A stretch of DNA of 12,187 nt from positions 1 through 12,187 of the forward strand of contig JBALVO010000117.1 of the NCBI GenBank assembly GCA_036961445.1, in the 5' to 3' direction. The position numbers were made by a program, and so were the translations under genes. This document shows, in pieces, positions 1 through 7,600 of the stretch; the first letter of the stretch is position 1, and each line of letters begins with the position of its first letter. The notes under the pieces were generated by a model. It saw only the letters and a program-made list of their open reading frames with translations. It was not told the origin of the DNA and ran no database searches. The DNA comes from JBALVO01 sp036961445. GTDB taxonomy: Bacteria > Pseudomonadota > Gammaproteobacteria > Pseudomonadales > Halieaceae.

Positions 1-5
1 CTGGG

Positions 6-1166
6 TTAGCCTTGCAGTAGAGCCTGTTTTACATCAGCTATCAAATCATCGACATCCTCAATCCCCACCGAAAATCGCAGCAGGTTGCTGCTGATACCAA
101 GTTTGTTGCGCAGCTCCTGGGGCACAGAGGCATGCGTCATGGTTTCAGGATGGTTAACCAGGGATTCAACACCACCAAGACTTTCTGCCAGCGAAAATAA
201 ATTCAGCGCCTGCATAAATCGGGCGACCTGCTGAAAATCACCATCCATGCGCACACTGACCATGCCGGAGAAACCGCGCATCTGCTGCCTGGCCAATTGG
301 TATTGAGGATGGCTAGTGAGTCCCGGGTAAATGACCTTGGAAATGCCAGGCATGGAGCCCAACGCTTCAGCGAAGCACTGCGCATTGTGCTGATGAGCCT
401 GCATTCGCAGCGCCAGTGTTTTGATACTGCGCAGCAATAAAAAACAATCCATCGGTGCGCTAATAGCTCCGGCGGCAAATTGAATAAACCGCAACTTCTC
501 GTGCAGCTGTTCATCGTTGAGCATCAGCGCGCCGCCAATAATATCGCTGTGTCCGCCAATGTATTTGGTGACGCTATGCATTGCGATATCGGCACCCAGG
601 GCCAGCGGGGACTGGAATATCGGCGAGGCGAACGTATTGTCGACCACTACCAGGGCGCCAGCAGCATGCGCCGCGGCGGCTACCGCGGCAATATCGATGA
701 TTTTAAGCAAGGGGTTGGTCGGAGTTTCCAACCACACCATTTGGGTATTGGGTTTGAGATAGCCCTGAAAGACATCGGCAGAAACCGTCATATCAACGAA
801 TTCAAACTCAATGTCATAGTGGGCGAACAGCGTGCGAAACAGACGTCCGCTACCACCATAGACATCATCACACACCAGGACATGAGAACCGGGTCGCAAT
901 AATTGCGCAACCGCCTGCACCGCCGCCAGGCCTGAGGCCAGTGAAATGCCGTAACTGGCACCTTCCAGTGCCGCTAGAGACTGCTCCAACGCATCACGGG
1001 TGGGATTGCCGGCACGACCATAGTCATGGGTTTTAGGCTGACCCGGAAAGTCCTGCACATAAGTAGACGTCTGAAAAATAGGCGTCATGATCGCCTGGTG
1101 TGTCGCATCCGGCTCTACCCCGGCATGCACGCACAGCGTTGCTTGCTTGTCTGATTTAGTTTTCAT
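6..1166 (-). CDS. Cys/Met metabolism PLP-dependent enzyme (cystathionine gamma-lyase/synthase type)
   Basis: 386 residues, full length for the Cys/Met metabolism PLP-dependent family (fold type I). Seen: the phosphate-binding motif YGRAGNPTR with Tyr49 and Arg51, the DVYGG segment near residue 102, the Schiff-base lysine Lys201 in HSVTKYIGGH, and SLGGVESL with Glu334. The family breaks or makes C-S bonds of cystathionine, homocysteine or O-acyl-homoserine in the cytoplasm. The SLGGVESL form, rather than the WGGYESL form of cystathionine beta-lyases, favours a gamma-lyase or gamma-synthase; sequence alone cannot separate these from a methionine gamma-lyase or O-acylhomoserine sulfhydrylase. 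The ATG lies 49 bases after the stop of the upstream oxygenase gene on the same strand and has no clear Shine-Dalgarno; an extended -10 element sits almost against it. The TAA stop is five bases from the left window edge. Confidence 0.93.
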   Translation of the reverse strand: MKTKSDKQATLCVHAGVEPDATHQAIMTPIFQTSTYVQDFPGQPKTHDYGRAGNPTRDALEQSLAALEGASYGISLASGLAAVQAVAQLLRPGSHVLVCDDVYGGSGRLFRTLFAHYDIEFEFVDMTVSADVFQGYLKPNTQMVWLETPTNPLLKIIDIAAVAAAAHAAGALVVVDNTFASPIFQSPLALGADIAMHSVTKYIGGHSDIIGGALMLNDEQLHEKLRFIQFAAGAISAPMDCFLLLRSIKTLALRMQAHQHNAQCFAEALGSMPGISKVIYPGLTSHPQYQLARQQMRGFSGMVSVRMDGDFQQVARFMQALNLFSLAESLGGVESLVNHPETMTHASVPQELRNKLGISSNLLRFSVGIEDVDDLIADVKQALLQG

Positions 1167-1179
1167 GGTGCGCAGTATA
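1166..1179 (-). promoter_or_regulatory. Candidate extended -10 promoter adjoining the start codon
   Basis: On the minus strand the hexamer TATACT (1174-1179) is preceded by TGT, which makes an extended -10 element (TGnTATAAT type). No good -35 is seen. A transcript would begin about 6-7 bases later, at or next to the ATG at 1166, giving a leaderless or nearly leaderless mRNA. A 5-2-5 inverted repeat, AGCAG-AA-CTGCT, lies just upstream at 1191-1202 and could be an operator. Inference from motif reading only. Confidence 0.35.
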
Positions 1180-1215
1180 ACAGCGCGTTGAGCAGAACTG
1201 CTGCCGGATTACAGC

Positions 1216-2625
1216 TCAGACACGCGGATTGCCTGGCTTGAGATCAAATGCGATGCAGATCCGCTCTTGTCTGGCCTGAAAAGGCACGGTCCGGTGAAAT
1301 AAATTGGCGGGAAACAATACGATATCCCCAACCCCCAGCGGTAATACCTGACTGCGGAACTCACCTGCCCCGGCAACTACCGGATAGTCATCACCATCGA
1401 CGCCCAGCTCGAAACAGCCTTCCTGCGAGCCTTCAGGGCGACCGGGTAACGCCAGATAGAGGGCACCGCTGATCCATCCCGATTCGTGAATATGCGACGT
1501 CAGGTGCCCCCCCTGATGCATACGAATATACCAGGAGCTCTCAAACTCGCGGGCTTGCGGAAAGGCCTTGATCAAATCGCAATTGGCATCCTTAAAGCGG
1601 TCCAGGTAGCGGCCGAAATGATCGCGCACAAGGTCAGCCAATGTGCGAAAAGAGGCTTCACTGCGATAGAAAAGATTACCAGAGGATTGCACGCCGTGGT
1701 GCAGTCGACCCTGCTTGCGCTCGTCTATGGCGGCATGTTTGATATCGTCCAGTAACGCCTCTCGCAGTGGCGAATCCGGCGCCGCCAGTTCCGGCATGGA
1801 TTCATGGTAGACAAAATCGAATGGCCGGGGACAAAAACCATAGTTGTTGTCCACATGAAAATTCACCGCATGGTGCGCCACCAGCGTGGCGACCTGGGGG
1901 GAGTGATGGTCTGTTTGTCGTTGCAGCACCAGTAAACGGGCACGAAAATCATCGAATTGCCTGGTTTTGTAGCTGCAATAAAGCGCTCGCGCCGCGGCGT
2001 CGCGCATAGCGGCCCGGTCGAACCAGGTCATCGCATTGGCAAAGTCCTGCATCTCATAGAAGGCGTTGCCAAGGTTGTACTGCGCATCCGCATAATCACT
2101 GTGATAGTGCAGTGCTTTTTCATAGCAGGTGATAGCCTGGGCCAGATCGCCCTGGTACTTCAATGCATTGCCCAGATTGTTATAACTTGGCGCATGTCCC
2201 GGGTCGCTGGTAATGGCTTGCCTGTAGTACTGGATCGCCTCGCGCAGACGTCCCTGGTCACGATGGATATTGGCCAGGTTATAAGCCGCCAGGGCAAAAT
2301 CCGGCTGCAGCGTCAGGGCAGTCCGGTAGCACTCTGCTGCCAGCTCCAACGCGCCCAGATCCTGGCGAATATTACCCAGGTTGTAATGCACCAGCGGCAT
2401 CGCTGGCTGCAGTTGCAGTGCCCGCTCGTAATGTTCTACCGCTGCAACGTTTTCACCCAGGCTACGCAGAGCCGCCCCCAGGTAAATGTGCGTTTGTAAG
2501 TCGTTCGGCGACAGCTGGAGCCCGCGCCGCCACAATGCGACAGCCTGTTCGATTTCCTGGCTGGCAAAGTGCTGCAGCGCCTGCTCATTCAACGCGTCAC
2601 AAGCTGGCTGGTTGATGTTGTCCAT
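1216..2625 (-). CDS. TPR-repeat protein with C-terminal 2OG-Fe(II) oxygenase domain
   Basis: The N-terminal half is about six tandem tetratricopeptide repeats (34-residue units with the W/Y..LG/N....A..Y..AL..P pattern), a protein-binding scaffold. The C-terminal part resembles the putative 2OG-Fe(II) oxygenase family often found behind TPRs. In numbering from the ATG at 2676, the candidate metal ligands are His395/His397 in HIHESGWISGALYL and His461 in LFHRTVPF, with Arg472 as the likely 2-oxoglutarate carboxylate binder. Substrate unknown; protein hydroxylation is possible but unproven. No signal peptide or membrane segment, so probably cytoplasmic. Start choice: the longest frame begins at 2676, directly against the U-tract of the aceA terminator and with no ribosome site. 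ATGs at 2631 and 2625 follow; I prefer 2625 because GGGA lies five bases ahead. The stop at 1216 is firm. It may be cotranscribed with the PLP enzyme 49 bases downstream. Confidence 0.85.
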   Translation of the reverse strand: MDNINQPACDALNEQALQHFASQEIEQAVALWRRGLQLSPNDLQTHIYLGAALRSLGENVAAVEHYERALQLQPAMPLVHYNLGNIRQDLGALELAAECYRTALTLQPDFALAAYNLANIHRDQGRLREAIQYYRQAITSDPGHAPSYNNLGNALKYQGDLAQAITCYEKALHYHSDYADAQYNLGNAFYEMQDFANAMTWFDRAAMRDAAARALYCSYKTRQFDDFRARLLVLQRQTDHHSPQVATLVAHHAVNFHVDNNYGFCPRPFDFVYHESMPELAAPDSPLREALLDDIKHAAIDERKQGRLHHGVQSSGNLFYRSEASFRTLADLVRDHFGRYLDRFKDANCDLIKAFPQAREFESSWYIRMHQGGHLTSHIHESGWISGALYLALPGRPEGSQEGCFELGVDGDDYPVVAGAGEFRSQVLPLGVGDIVLFPANLFHRTVPFQARQERICIAFDLKPGNPRV

Positions 2626-2676
2626 GTTCATCCCATTGCAGGCAGACTCGGCCCGTGAACGCAGATAATACCCCAT

Positions 2677-2708
2677 AAAAAAGGGCGGGGATAAACCCGC
2701 CCTTTTTT
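2677..2708 (-). terminator. Rho-independent terminator of aceA
   Basis: A perfect 13-bp inverted repeat (2677-2689 with 2696-2708) around a 6-base loop, with a GC-rich inner stem and an outer A6/T6 tract that supplies the U-run in either direction. It begins 45 bases after the aceA stop codon. No plus-strand gene ends here, so its role is to terminate aceA on the minus strand. Confidence 0.9.
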
Positions 2709-2752
2709 ACGCCAAGAAGCAGACTTGCGCCTGCCCCCGGTTACAGCAGAAC

Positions 2753-4348
2753 TCAGCCAAACTGGTTCATGGTGTTATCTTTACCACCGGCCTTCAGGGC
2801 AGCGTCACCCGCAAAGTATTCTTTATGGTCGTCGCCCATGTCGGAACCAGCCATGTTCTGGTGCCTGACGCAGGCAATACCCTGGCGAATCTCCTTGCGC
2901 TGCACGCCTTTAACATAACCCAGCATACCCTGCTCACCAAAGTACTCTTTAGCCAGATTGTCCGTAGACAGGGCCGCAGTATGATAGGTAGGCAGCGTGA
3001 TCAGGTGGTGGAAGATACCCGCTTCACGGGCGGAATCCGCCTGGAAGGTACGGATCTTCTCATCAGCTTCTACAGCCAACTCGGTATCATCATAATCGAC
3101 ACTCATCAGGGCGTTGCGGTCATAAGCGGATACGTCCTTACCCGCTTCGCTCCACAGATCAAAAATCTGCTGGCGGAAGTTCAACGTCCAGTTGAAAGAG
3201 GGTGAGTTGTTGTACACCAGCTTGGCATTGGGAATGACCTCGCGGATGCGTCTAACCATGCCACCAATCTGGCCAATGTGCGGCTTCTCGGTTTCAATCC
3301 ACAGCAGGTCAGCACCGTTTTGCAATGACGTGATGCTGTCCAGTACACAACGATCTTCGCCTGTGCCCTTGCGGAACTGATACAGATTGGATGGCAGGCG
3401 CTTGGGACGCATCAGCTGATCGTGGTACTTGATAATAACGTCGCCGTGGCTCATTTCAGCAACATCCAGCTCTTCCAGGTCGAGGAAGCTGTTGTACTGA
3501 TCACCCAGGTCACCGGGCTCATGGGTAACGGCTATTTGCTTGGTCAGGCCTGCACCCAGGGAATCGGTGCGTGCAACGATCACCCCATTGTCCACGCCCA
3601 GCTCCAGGAATGCATAACGCACCGCGCGGATCTTGGCCAGAAAGTCCTCATGGGGAACCGTTACTTTGCCGTCCTGGTGGCCACACTGCTTCTCATCAGA
3701 TACCTGGTTTTCCAACTGGATGGCGCAGGCGCCCGCCTCGATCATTTGCTTGGCCAGCAAATAGGTCGCTTCGGCATTACCAAAACCGGCGTCGATATCG
3801 GCAATGATAGGCACTACGTGAGTGACAAAATTGTCGAGCTTGTTCTGTGCGGCTTGTGCAGCCACGTCATCACCCGCTTCACGCGCCGCATCCAGGTCAC
3901 GGAACAGACCACCCATCTCGCGGGCATCAGCCTGACGCAGGAAGGTGTATAGCTCTTCTATCAACGCAGAAACCGAGGTTTTCTCATGCATGGACTGATC
4001 GGGCAAGGGACCAAACTCGGAGCGCAGCGCAGCAATCATCCAACCTGACAGATAGAGATAGCGCTTGTCCGTGGTGTTGAAATGCTTCTTGATAGAAATC
4101 AGCTTCTGCTGACCAATAAATCCGTGCCAGCAGCCCAGCGACTGGGTGTACTGGCTGCTGTCAGCGTCGTAGTCGTCCATGTCCTGGCGCATAATATCTG
4201 CCGTGTAACGGGCGATATCCAGACCGGTCTTGAAGCGATTCTGCATTTTCATACGCGCGGCGTACTCGGGGTTAATATCGTTCCAGGAGCTGCCATGCTC
4301 GGAACGCAAGCTGGCTACAGCGTCGATGTCTTGCTGGAAGTTTGACAT
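2753..4348 (-). CDS. aceA: Isocitrate lyase (Pseudomonas-type, 531 aa)
   Basis: Cleaves isocitrate to glyoxylate and succinate, the first step of the glyoxylate shunt, in the cytoplasm. The 531-residue length and the active-site loop KQCGH (Cys222, His224), instead of the KKCGH loop of the roughly 430-residue E. coli enzyme, place it in the longer subgroup known from Pseudomonas aeruginosa. Other family features seen: SLGCWHGF near residue 70, the Mg-binding stretch IIADIDAGFGN near 181, QLENQ near 212, VIVARTDS near 256, WIETEKP near 350 and YNNSPSFNW near 379. The ATG at 4348 has a good ribosome site (GAGG, eight bases upstream). It appears monocistronic: about 160 bases of leader upstream and a strong terminator downstream. 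No malate synthase gene is visible in the window. Confidence 0.97.
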   Translation of the reverse strand: MSNFQQDIDAVASLRSEHGSSWNDINPEYAARMKMQNRFKTGLDIARYTADIMRQDMDDYDADSSQYTQSLGCWHGFIGQQKLISIKKHFNTTDKRYLYLSGWMIAALRSEFGPLPDQSMHEKTSVSALIEELYTFLRQADAREMGGLFRDLDAAREAGDDVAAQAAQNKLDNFVTHVVPIIADIDAGFGNAEATYLLAKQMIEAGACAIQLENQVSDEKQCGHQDGKVTVPHEDFLAKIRAVRYAFLELGVDNGVIVARTDSLGAGLTKQIAVTHEPGDLGDQYNSFLDLEELDVAEMSHGDVIIKYHDQLMRPKRLPSNLYQFRKGTGEDRCVLDSITSLQNGADLLWIETEKPHIGQIGGMVRRIREVIPNAKLVYNNSPSFNWTLNFRQQIFDLWSEAGKDVSAYDRNALMSVDYDDTELAVEADEKIRTFQADSAREAGIFHHLITLPTYHTAALSTDNLAKEYFGEQGMLGYVKGVQRKEIRQGIACVRHQNMAGSDMGDDHKEYFAGDAALKAGGKDNTMNQFG

Positions 4349-4459
4349 GGTGATACCTCATATTACTCGGTGTTGGAGTCAGTACGATGACTGACCGCAC
4401 TGCACCAGCGCGGCCTTTTCATCTGCTGGCGAGTATATTAGTTAGCATCTGCCCATAAA
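4349..4459 (-). promoter_or_regulatory. Putative aceA promoter and leader with inverted repeat
   Basis: Minus-strand reading finds a -10-like TATACT at 4432-4437 and a weak -35-like TTTATG at 4454-4459, spaced 16 bases, followed by a leader of about 75 bases to the aceA ATG. The leader carries a perfect 6-6-6 inverted repeat, GTCAGT-N6-ACTGAC (4378-4395), a possible repressor operator or small hairpin. GAGG at 4357-4360 is the ribosome site. The hexamers are weak matches; the repeat is directly seen but its role is unknown. Confidence 0.4.
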
Positions 4460-4507
4460 TGAAATAAATAGAAAGTATTTTTACTATTCGCCTTATGAAT
4501 TTATGAT

Positions 4508-6202
4508 CTATCGCGCCGCCGGGCTGGAAGCCAATATAGTCTCCTTCAAATCCCGCTTCAGTATTTTATTTGTCGCGTTGCGCGGTAAGGCCTGCGCGCT
4601 GAAAAACACCCGGGCGGGAACCTTGTAGGCCGCCAGGCGCGCACGGGCGAACGCCAGTAATGCCGCCTCATCCAGCGACTTTCCCGGGTGCAGGTGAACC
4701 ACTACCGCGACCTCCTCACCCAGACGCTCATGGGGCAGGCCAATGGCCGCCAGCTCCTTGATCGCATCGTGCTCCAGTAACTCATTCTCTATCTCTATCG
4801 GGTAGATGTTCTCTCCGCCCCGGATAATCATATCCTTGGCGCGGTCGGCCAGGAATAAAAAGCCCTCGTCGTCCAGGTAGCCGATATCACCAGTCTTGAG
4901 CCAGCCGTCCCGAAACTCATCCCTATTGGCCTCTGGCCGGTGCCAGTACTCTCTGATATTGGCGCAACTGCGCACCCAGATTTCACCGGTTTCGCCTTCC
5001 GGCAGTGCATCACCCTCTTCATCACAGATACGAATATCGACGATTGGAGCGGGAAAACCGGCGCTGCCGGGTTTATAAAAGAAGGCCTTACCGGTGAGCT
5101 GTGCACCCTGGGCATTGGTCTCGGTCATACCCCAACCGGTACCGCTAAAATTTTGTGGCAGTTTCTGGTCAATCAGCGTAGTCACTTTGGGTGGAGTGGC
5201 CGCGCCACCAATGCCCAGTGAAAACAGGCTGCTGGTGTCTGCCTCATCGAATTTCGGAGAATCCAGCAAATCCAGCAACATAGCCGGTGCCGCAGCGATC
5301 GAGGTAATACGCTCTTGCTCGATGTACTCCAGGGCTTTGTCCACATCCCACTTGTACATCATCACAATGCGACGCCCGCCGCGCAGGTTAGCCAGGAACT
5401 GTGCGTGGCAGCCACTGACATGAAACAGGGGCACAGCCAACAGTGAGGTGGGCTCAAAACCTCGCTCCAGCATCGCGCCTATCGTTTCACCATTACACAT
5501 GGCCGCCGCGATTGCGGCACATTCGAAATTATACAAAGCCTGACAGATGGCCCGATGGGTAGAAGCGGCACCCTTGGGTTTACCGCTGGTGCCGGATGTG
5601 TACATGATCATGGCCAAATCGTCGGTGCCAATATCGACGGGTGCGGGGGACTTGCCCTGAAAATCAGCCAACAGGGCGGTCAGACCTAGCGGATCGTCTG
5701 CATCAACGGGCCGCACAATGGCCGCCTCTATACCCTTTGCCTGCAGCAAGGGTGCGACGGCGTCAAAGCGCTGCTGGTCACAGAACACCAGCCGCGCACC
5801 GGCATCCTCCAGCGTGTAAACAATATCGGCAGGCTGACCCCAGCTGTTGATCGGCACAATAACGGCCCCGATGCTAATTACCCCAATGAAGATGGACATC
5901 CATTGCGGATAATTGCGCATGGCCAACGCTACGCGATCTCCGGGCACCACCCCGTGCGCCTGCAGTGCAGCAGCGATAACGTTCGCCTCATCCAGCAAGT
6001 TGTTGAAGCTGCGCCGCTCGCCTTCATAAATCAGAAATTCCCGGTCACCGTGCTGACGCGCCACTGACAGAGCCTCCACCAGGTTGGCAGGTGCCTGCGC
6101 GTAATAATGGCCGCTTGCGTCATCACCCGCTAACTCGTAGGGTGCTCCCTGAGCCGTGAGCTGAGCCAACACAGCGTCGAATTCCTGCTTTATATCAGAC
6201 AT
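4508..6202 (-). CDS. Acyl-CoA synthetase (AMP-binding, ANL superfamily)
   Basis: 564 residues. Activates a carboxylic acid to acyl-AMP with ATP and then to acyl-CoA. All core motifs are present: the P-loop YTSGTSGKPKG (201-211), GTGWGMTE with Glu361, GWLKTGDIG near 436-444, the hinge DRAKD (453-457) followed by RGGENIYP, and the C-terminal catalytic lysine Lys546 in NKILKRD. The chain resembles medium/long-chain fatty acyl-CoA ligases (FadD-like class I enzymes), but substrate length cannot be read from sequence. No signal peptide. The ATG at 6202 follows a clear AGAGGA ribosome site seven bases ahead. It diverges from the AraC-type regulator, so shared control with the reductase gene beyond that regulator is plausible. 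No canonical terminator is seen after its stop, and the aceA promoter region starts within about 50 bases. Confidence 0.93.
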   Translation of the reverse strand: MSDIKQEFDAVLAQLTAQGAPYELAGDDASGHYYAQAPANLVEALSVARQHGDREFLIYEGERRSFNNLLDEANVIAAALQAHGVVPGDRVALAMRNYPQWMSIFIGVISIGAVIVPINSWGQPADIVYTLEDAGARLVFCDQQRFDAVAPLLQAKGIEAAIVRPVDADDPLGLTALLADFQGKSPAPVDIGTDDLAMIMYTSGTSGKPKGAASTHRAICQALYNFECAAIAAAMCNGETIGAMLERGFEPTSLLAVPLFHVSGCHAQFLANLRGGRRIVMMYKWDVDKALEYIEQERITSIAAAPAMLLDLLDSPKFDEADTSSLFSLGIGGAATPPKVTTLIDQKLPQNFSGTGWGMTETNAQGAQLTGKAFFYKPGSAGFPAPIVDIRICDEEGDALPEGETGEIWVRSCANIREYWHRPEANRDEFRDGWLKTGDIGYLDDEGFLFLADRAKDMIIRGGENIYPIEIENELLEHDAIKELAAIGLPHERLGEEVAVVVHLHPGKSLDEAALLAFARARLAAYKVPARVFFSAQALPRNATNKILKRDLKETILASSPAAR

Positions 6203-6269
6203 AGCCTGTTCCTCTGTTCAATTTGGTGACCCTGCGGCGCAGCGCGTGCTCAAGTGCCAGCATGGTGGC

Positions 6270-6298
6270 ATATTAACCAGTGGTCTGGTCATCGCCAA
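6270..6298 (-). promoter_or_regulatory. Candidate promoter of the acyl-CoA synthetase gene
   Basis: On the minus strand TTGGCG (6293-6298) and TAATAT (6270-6275) are spaced exactly 17 bases, at a sensible distance from the ATG at 6202. The spacer contains an inverted repeat ACCAG-TGGT-CTGGT (6276-6289), where a repressor could sit. Motif reading only. Confidence 0.4.
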
Positions 6299-6304
6299 TG
6301 GCAT

Positions 6305-6336
6305 GAATTTGCAGAGTTCCTGGGCCTGATTTTGCA
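6305..6336 (-). repeat. Direct repeats TGCAAAATC / TGCAAATTC, possible regulator half-sites
   Basis: Two near-identical 9-mers on the minus strand at 6328-6336 and 6305-6313, 23 bases apart, about two helical turns. They lie between the divergent candidate promoters of the synthetase and the AraC-type gene. A related pair (TGCAATT) sits in front of the acyl-CoA reductase. AraC-family proteins commonly bind direct repeats spaced about two turns apart, so these are candidate binding half-sites; unproven. Confidence 0.3.
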
Positions 6337-6350
6337 CCACAGGACCGGGT

Positions 6351-6378
6351 TTGCCCACCGCAGGCCGACGACTACAAT
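6351..6378 (+). promoter_or_regulatory. Candidate promoter of the AraC-type regulator
   Basis: TTGCCC (6351-6356) and TACAAT (6373-6378) match the sigma-70 consensus at 4 of 6 and 5 of 6 positions, with a 16-base spacer. A transcript from here would start near 6385, just ahead of the ribosome site AGGAG at 6390-6394, giving a leader of about 20 bases. Confidence 0.45.
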
Positions 6379-6403
6379 ACCGGTGGTACAGGAGTTTATT
6401 CCA

Positions 6404-7471
6404 ATGGCAGTCACAATCCCTCTGCGCTACGCACAATCCCTGCTGCGTCTGGCACCCATGCCGGAGGATCAACTGCGCCAGCAACTGGCCGAACTCAATT
6501 TGCCTCTGGTGCTACTGCAAACCAATACAGTAGCGGATGCCCGTATACCGGTGGAGGACTATGGGCGACTGTTTATTCACCTGGTACACACACTGCAGCA
6601 GGACCTGCCTTCCCACAGTGGCGATGTGCACAGCACGCTGTTGTTCAGCACCTACCGCATGATGTTTCAGGCCATGCTGCACGCGGGCAATCTGGAACAG
6701 GCCATGCAACGCGCATCTGTATACTTTCAACGACTGCAACCTAACGGAGAAACCTTTCACCTGGAGCAGGTTGGCGAGATGGTCTGTTGTCATTTCGATT
6801 TCTCCAGCATAGAACAGCGCCCCCTGGCAGCACCTGAAAACTTCAGCATGGAACAACTGAACTGGCTACCCGGCGTTACCGGTCAAGTGTTATCCATGGC
6901 CATGTGGCACCGGGTCTGTGGCTGGTTCATTGGTAGCTTCATACAATTAAGCAACGTGGAGATGACCCAGGGCGCCAATCCACGCAACAACTACACCGAC
7001 GTCTTTGGTACACCGGTGCAGTTTAGTGCACAACGCGATGGCTTCTATTTTCATAGTCGCTACCTGCAATTCCCCATTGTGCAGAGCGAAACATCCCTGG
7101 CCGCAATGTTGGCAACCTACCCGGCGGAGTTGCTCAAGATAAGTCCAGACACCCACGGCGTGGGGAACAAGGTAAAACAATTGATTGGCAAGGACTTCCA
7201 ACGAGCGCTGCCCAGCCTGCAGGATGTAGCAGACCGGTTGCACATGACCACCCCCACCCTGCACCGCCGCTTGCGTGAGGAGGGAACATCATTCCAGCAA
7301 TTAAAGGACCAGTGCCGCAAGTTTGTTGCTATCGACTACCTGAGCAGTGGCGATTACACCACCGCACAACTGGCCGAATTAATGGGTTTTTCCGACAGCA
7401 GTACATTCCACAGAGCCTTCAAGAACTGGACCGGCATGACCCCGCAAGCCTACCGGCAACGCAACTGTTAG
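6404..7471 (+). CDS. AraC-family transcriptional regulator (long, arabinose-binding-like N-terminal domain)
   Basis: 355 residues from the ATG at 6404, chosen because AGGAG lies nine bases upstream; the frame is open from 6254 but that extension is atypical for the family and would cover the candidate promoter. The C-terminal 90 residues form the paired helix-turn-helix domain: LQDVADRLHMTTPTLHRRLREEG (first HTH, about 272-294) and TTAQLAELMGFSDSSTFHRAFKNWTG (second, about 319-344), ending in the usual MTPQAYRQ. The long N-terminal region (about 1-250) looks like the effector-binding domain of OruR/ArgR-like AraC proteins that sense small molecules; the ligand is unknown. It sits between the divergent synthetase and the co-directional acyl-CoA reductase, 129 bases downstream, so regulation of one or both by an acyl or fatty-acid signal is a reasonable inference. 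No terminator is seen after it, so read-through into the reductase is possible. Confidence 0.93.
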   Translation: MAVTIPLRYAQSLLRLAPMPEDQLRQQLAELNLPLVLLQTNTVADARIPVEDYGRLFIHLVHTLQQDLPSHSGDVHSTLLFSTYRMMFQAMLHAGNLEQAMQRASVYFQRLQPNGETFHLEQVGEMVCCHFDFSSIEQRPLAAPENFSMEQLNWLPGVTGQVLSMAMWHRVCGWFIGSFIQLSNVEMTQGANPRNNYTDVFGTPVQFSAQRDGFYFHSRYLQFPIVQSETSLAAMLATYPAELLKISPDTHGVGNKVKQLIGKDFQRALPSLQDVADRLHMTTPTLHRRLREEGTSFQQLKDQCRKFVAIDYLSSGDYTTAQLAELMGFSDSSTFHRAFKNWTGMTPQAYRQRNC

Positions 7472-7564
7472 AGCCACCTGGAGCCACCCGCACAACCCTG
7501 AAAATTCCTGCCCCTATACTTTGCAATTCCCTGCAATTGTGGGATTCACTGCGTGGTCTAGACT
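7471..7564 (+). promoter_or_regulatory. Intergenic region before the acyl-CoA reductase: two direct-repeat pairs and weak promoter
   Basis: Two repeat pairs, each with a 10-base period, are visible: GAGCCACC(T/C)G at 7471-7480 and 7481-7490 (nine of ten bases identical), and TGCAATT at 7522-7528 and 7532-7538. A weak sigma-70-like pair, TTGTGG (7537-7542) and TAGACT (7559-7564) with a 16-base spacer, overlaps the second repeat, so a protein bound there could contact RNA polymerase. The ribosome site of the next gene is GGAAG at 7589-7593. Repeats are seen directly; regulatory function is inferred. Confidence 0.35.
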
Positions 7565-7600
7565 TACCTGCATACCAATCACTCAGGCGGAAGAATAATC

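Noticed and set aside
3422..3952. Plus-strand open frame of 176 codons inside aceA
   Set aside because: Antisense to the conserved active-site region of isocitrate lyase; no ribosome site or domain.
2753..4348. About 100 extra residues in isocitrate lyase as an unusual insertion
   Set aside because: The 531-residue length with KQCGH is typical of the Pseudomonas-type subgroup.
6276..6290. FadR-type operator in the synthetase promoter
   Set aside because: The half-sites are ACCAG then CTGGT, the reverse of the CTGGT...ACCAG orientation of FadR sites; left as an unassigned inverted repeat.
6254..6403. 50-residue N-terminal extension of the AraC-type regulator
   Set aside because: Unlike family N-termini, covers the candidate promoter, and the ATG at 6404 has the only good ribosome site.
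6218..6484. Minus-strand 88-codon frame in the gap before the regulator
   Set aside because: It overlaps the divergent promoter region and the start of the regulator gene, and its product shows no family features.
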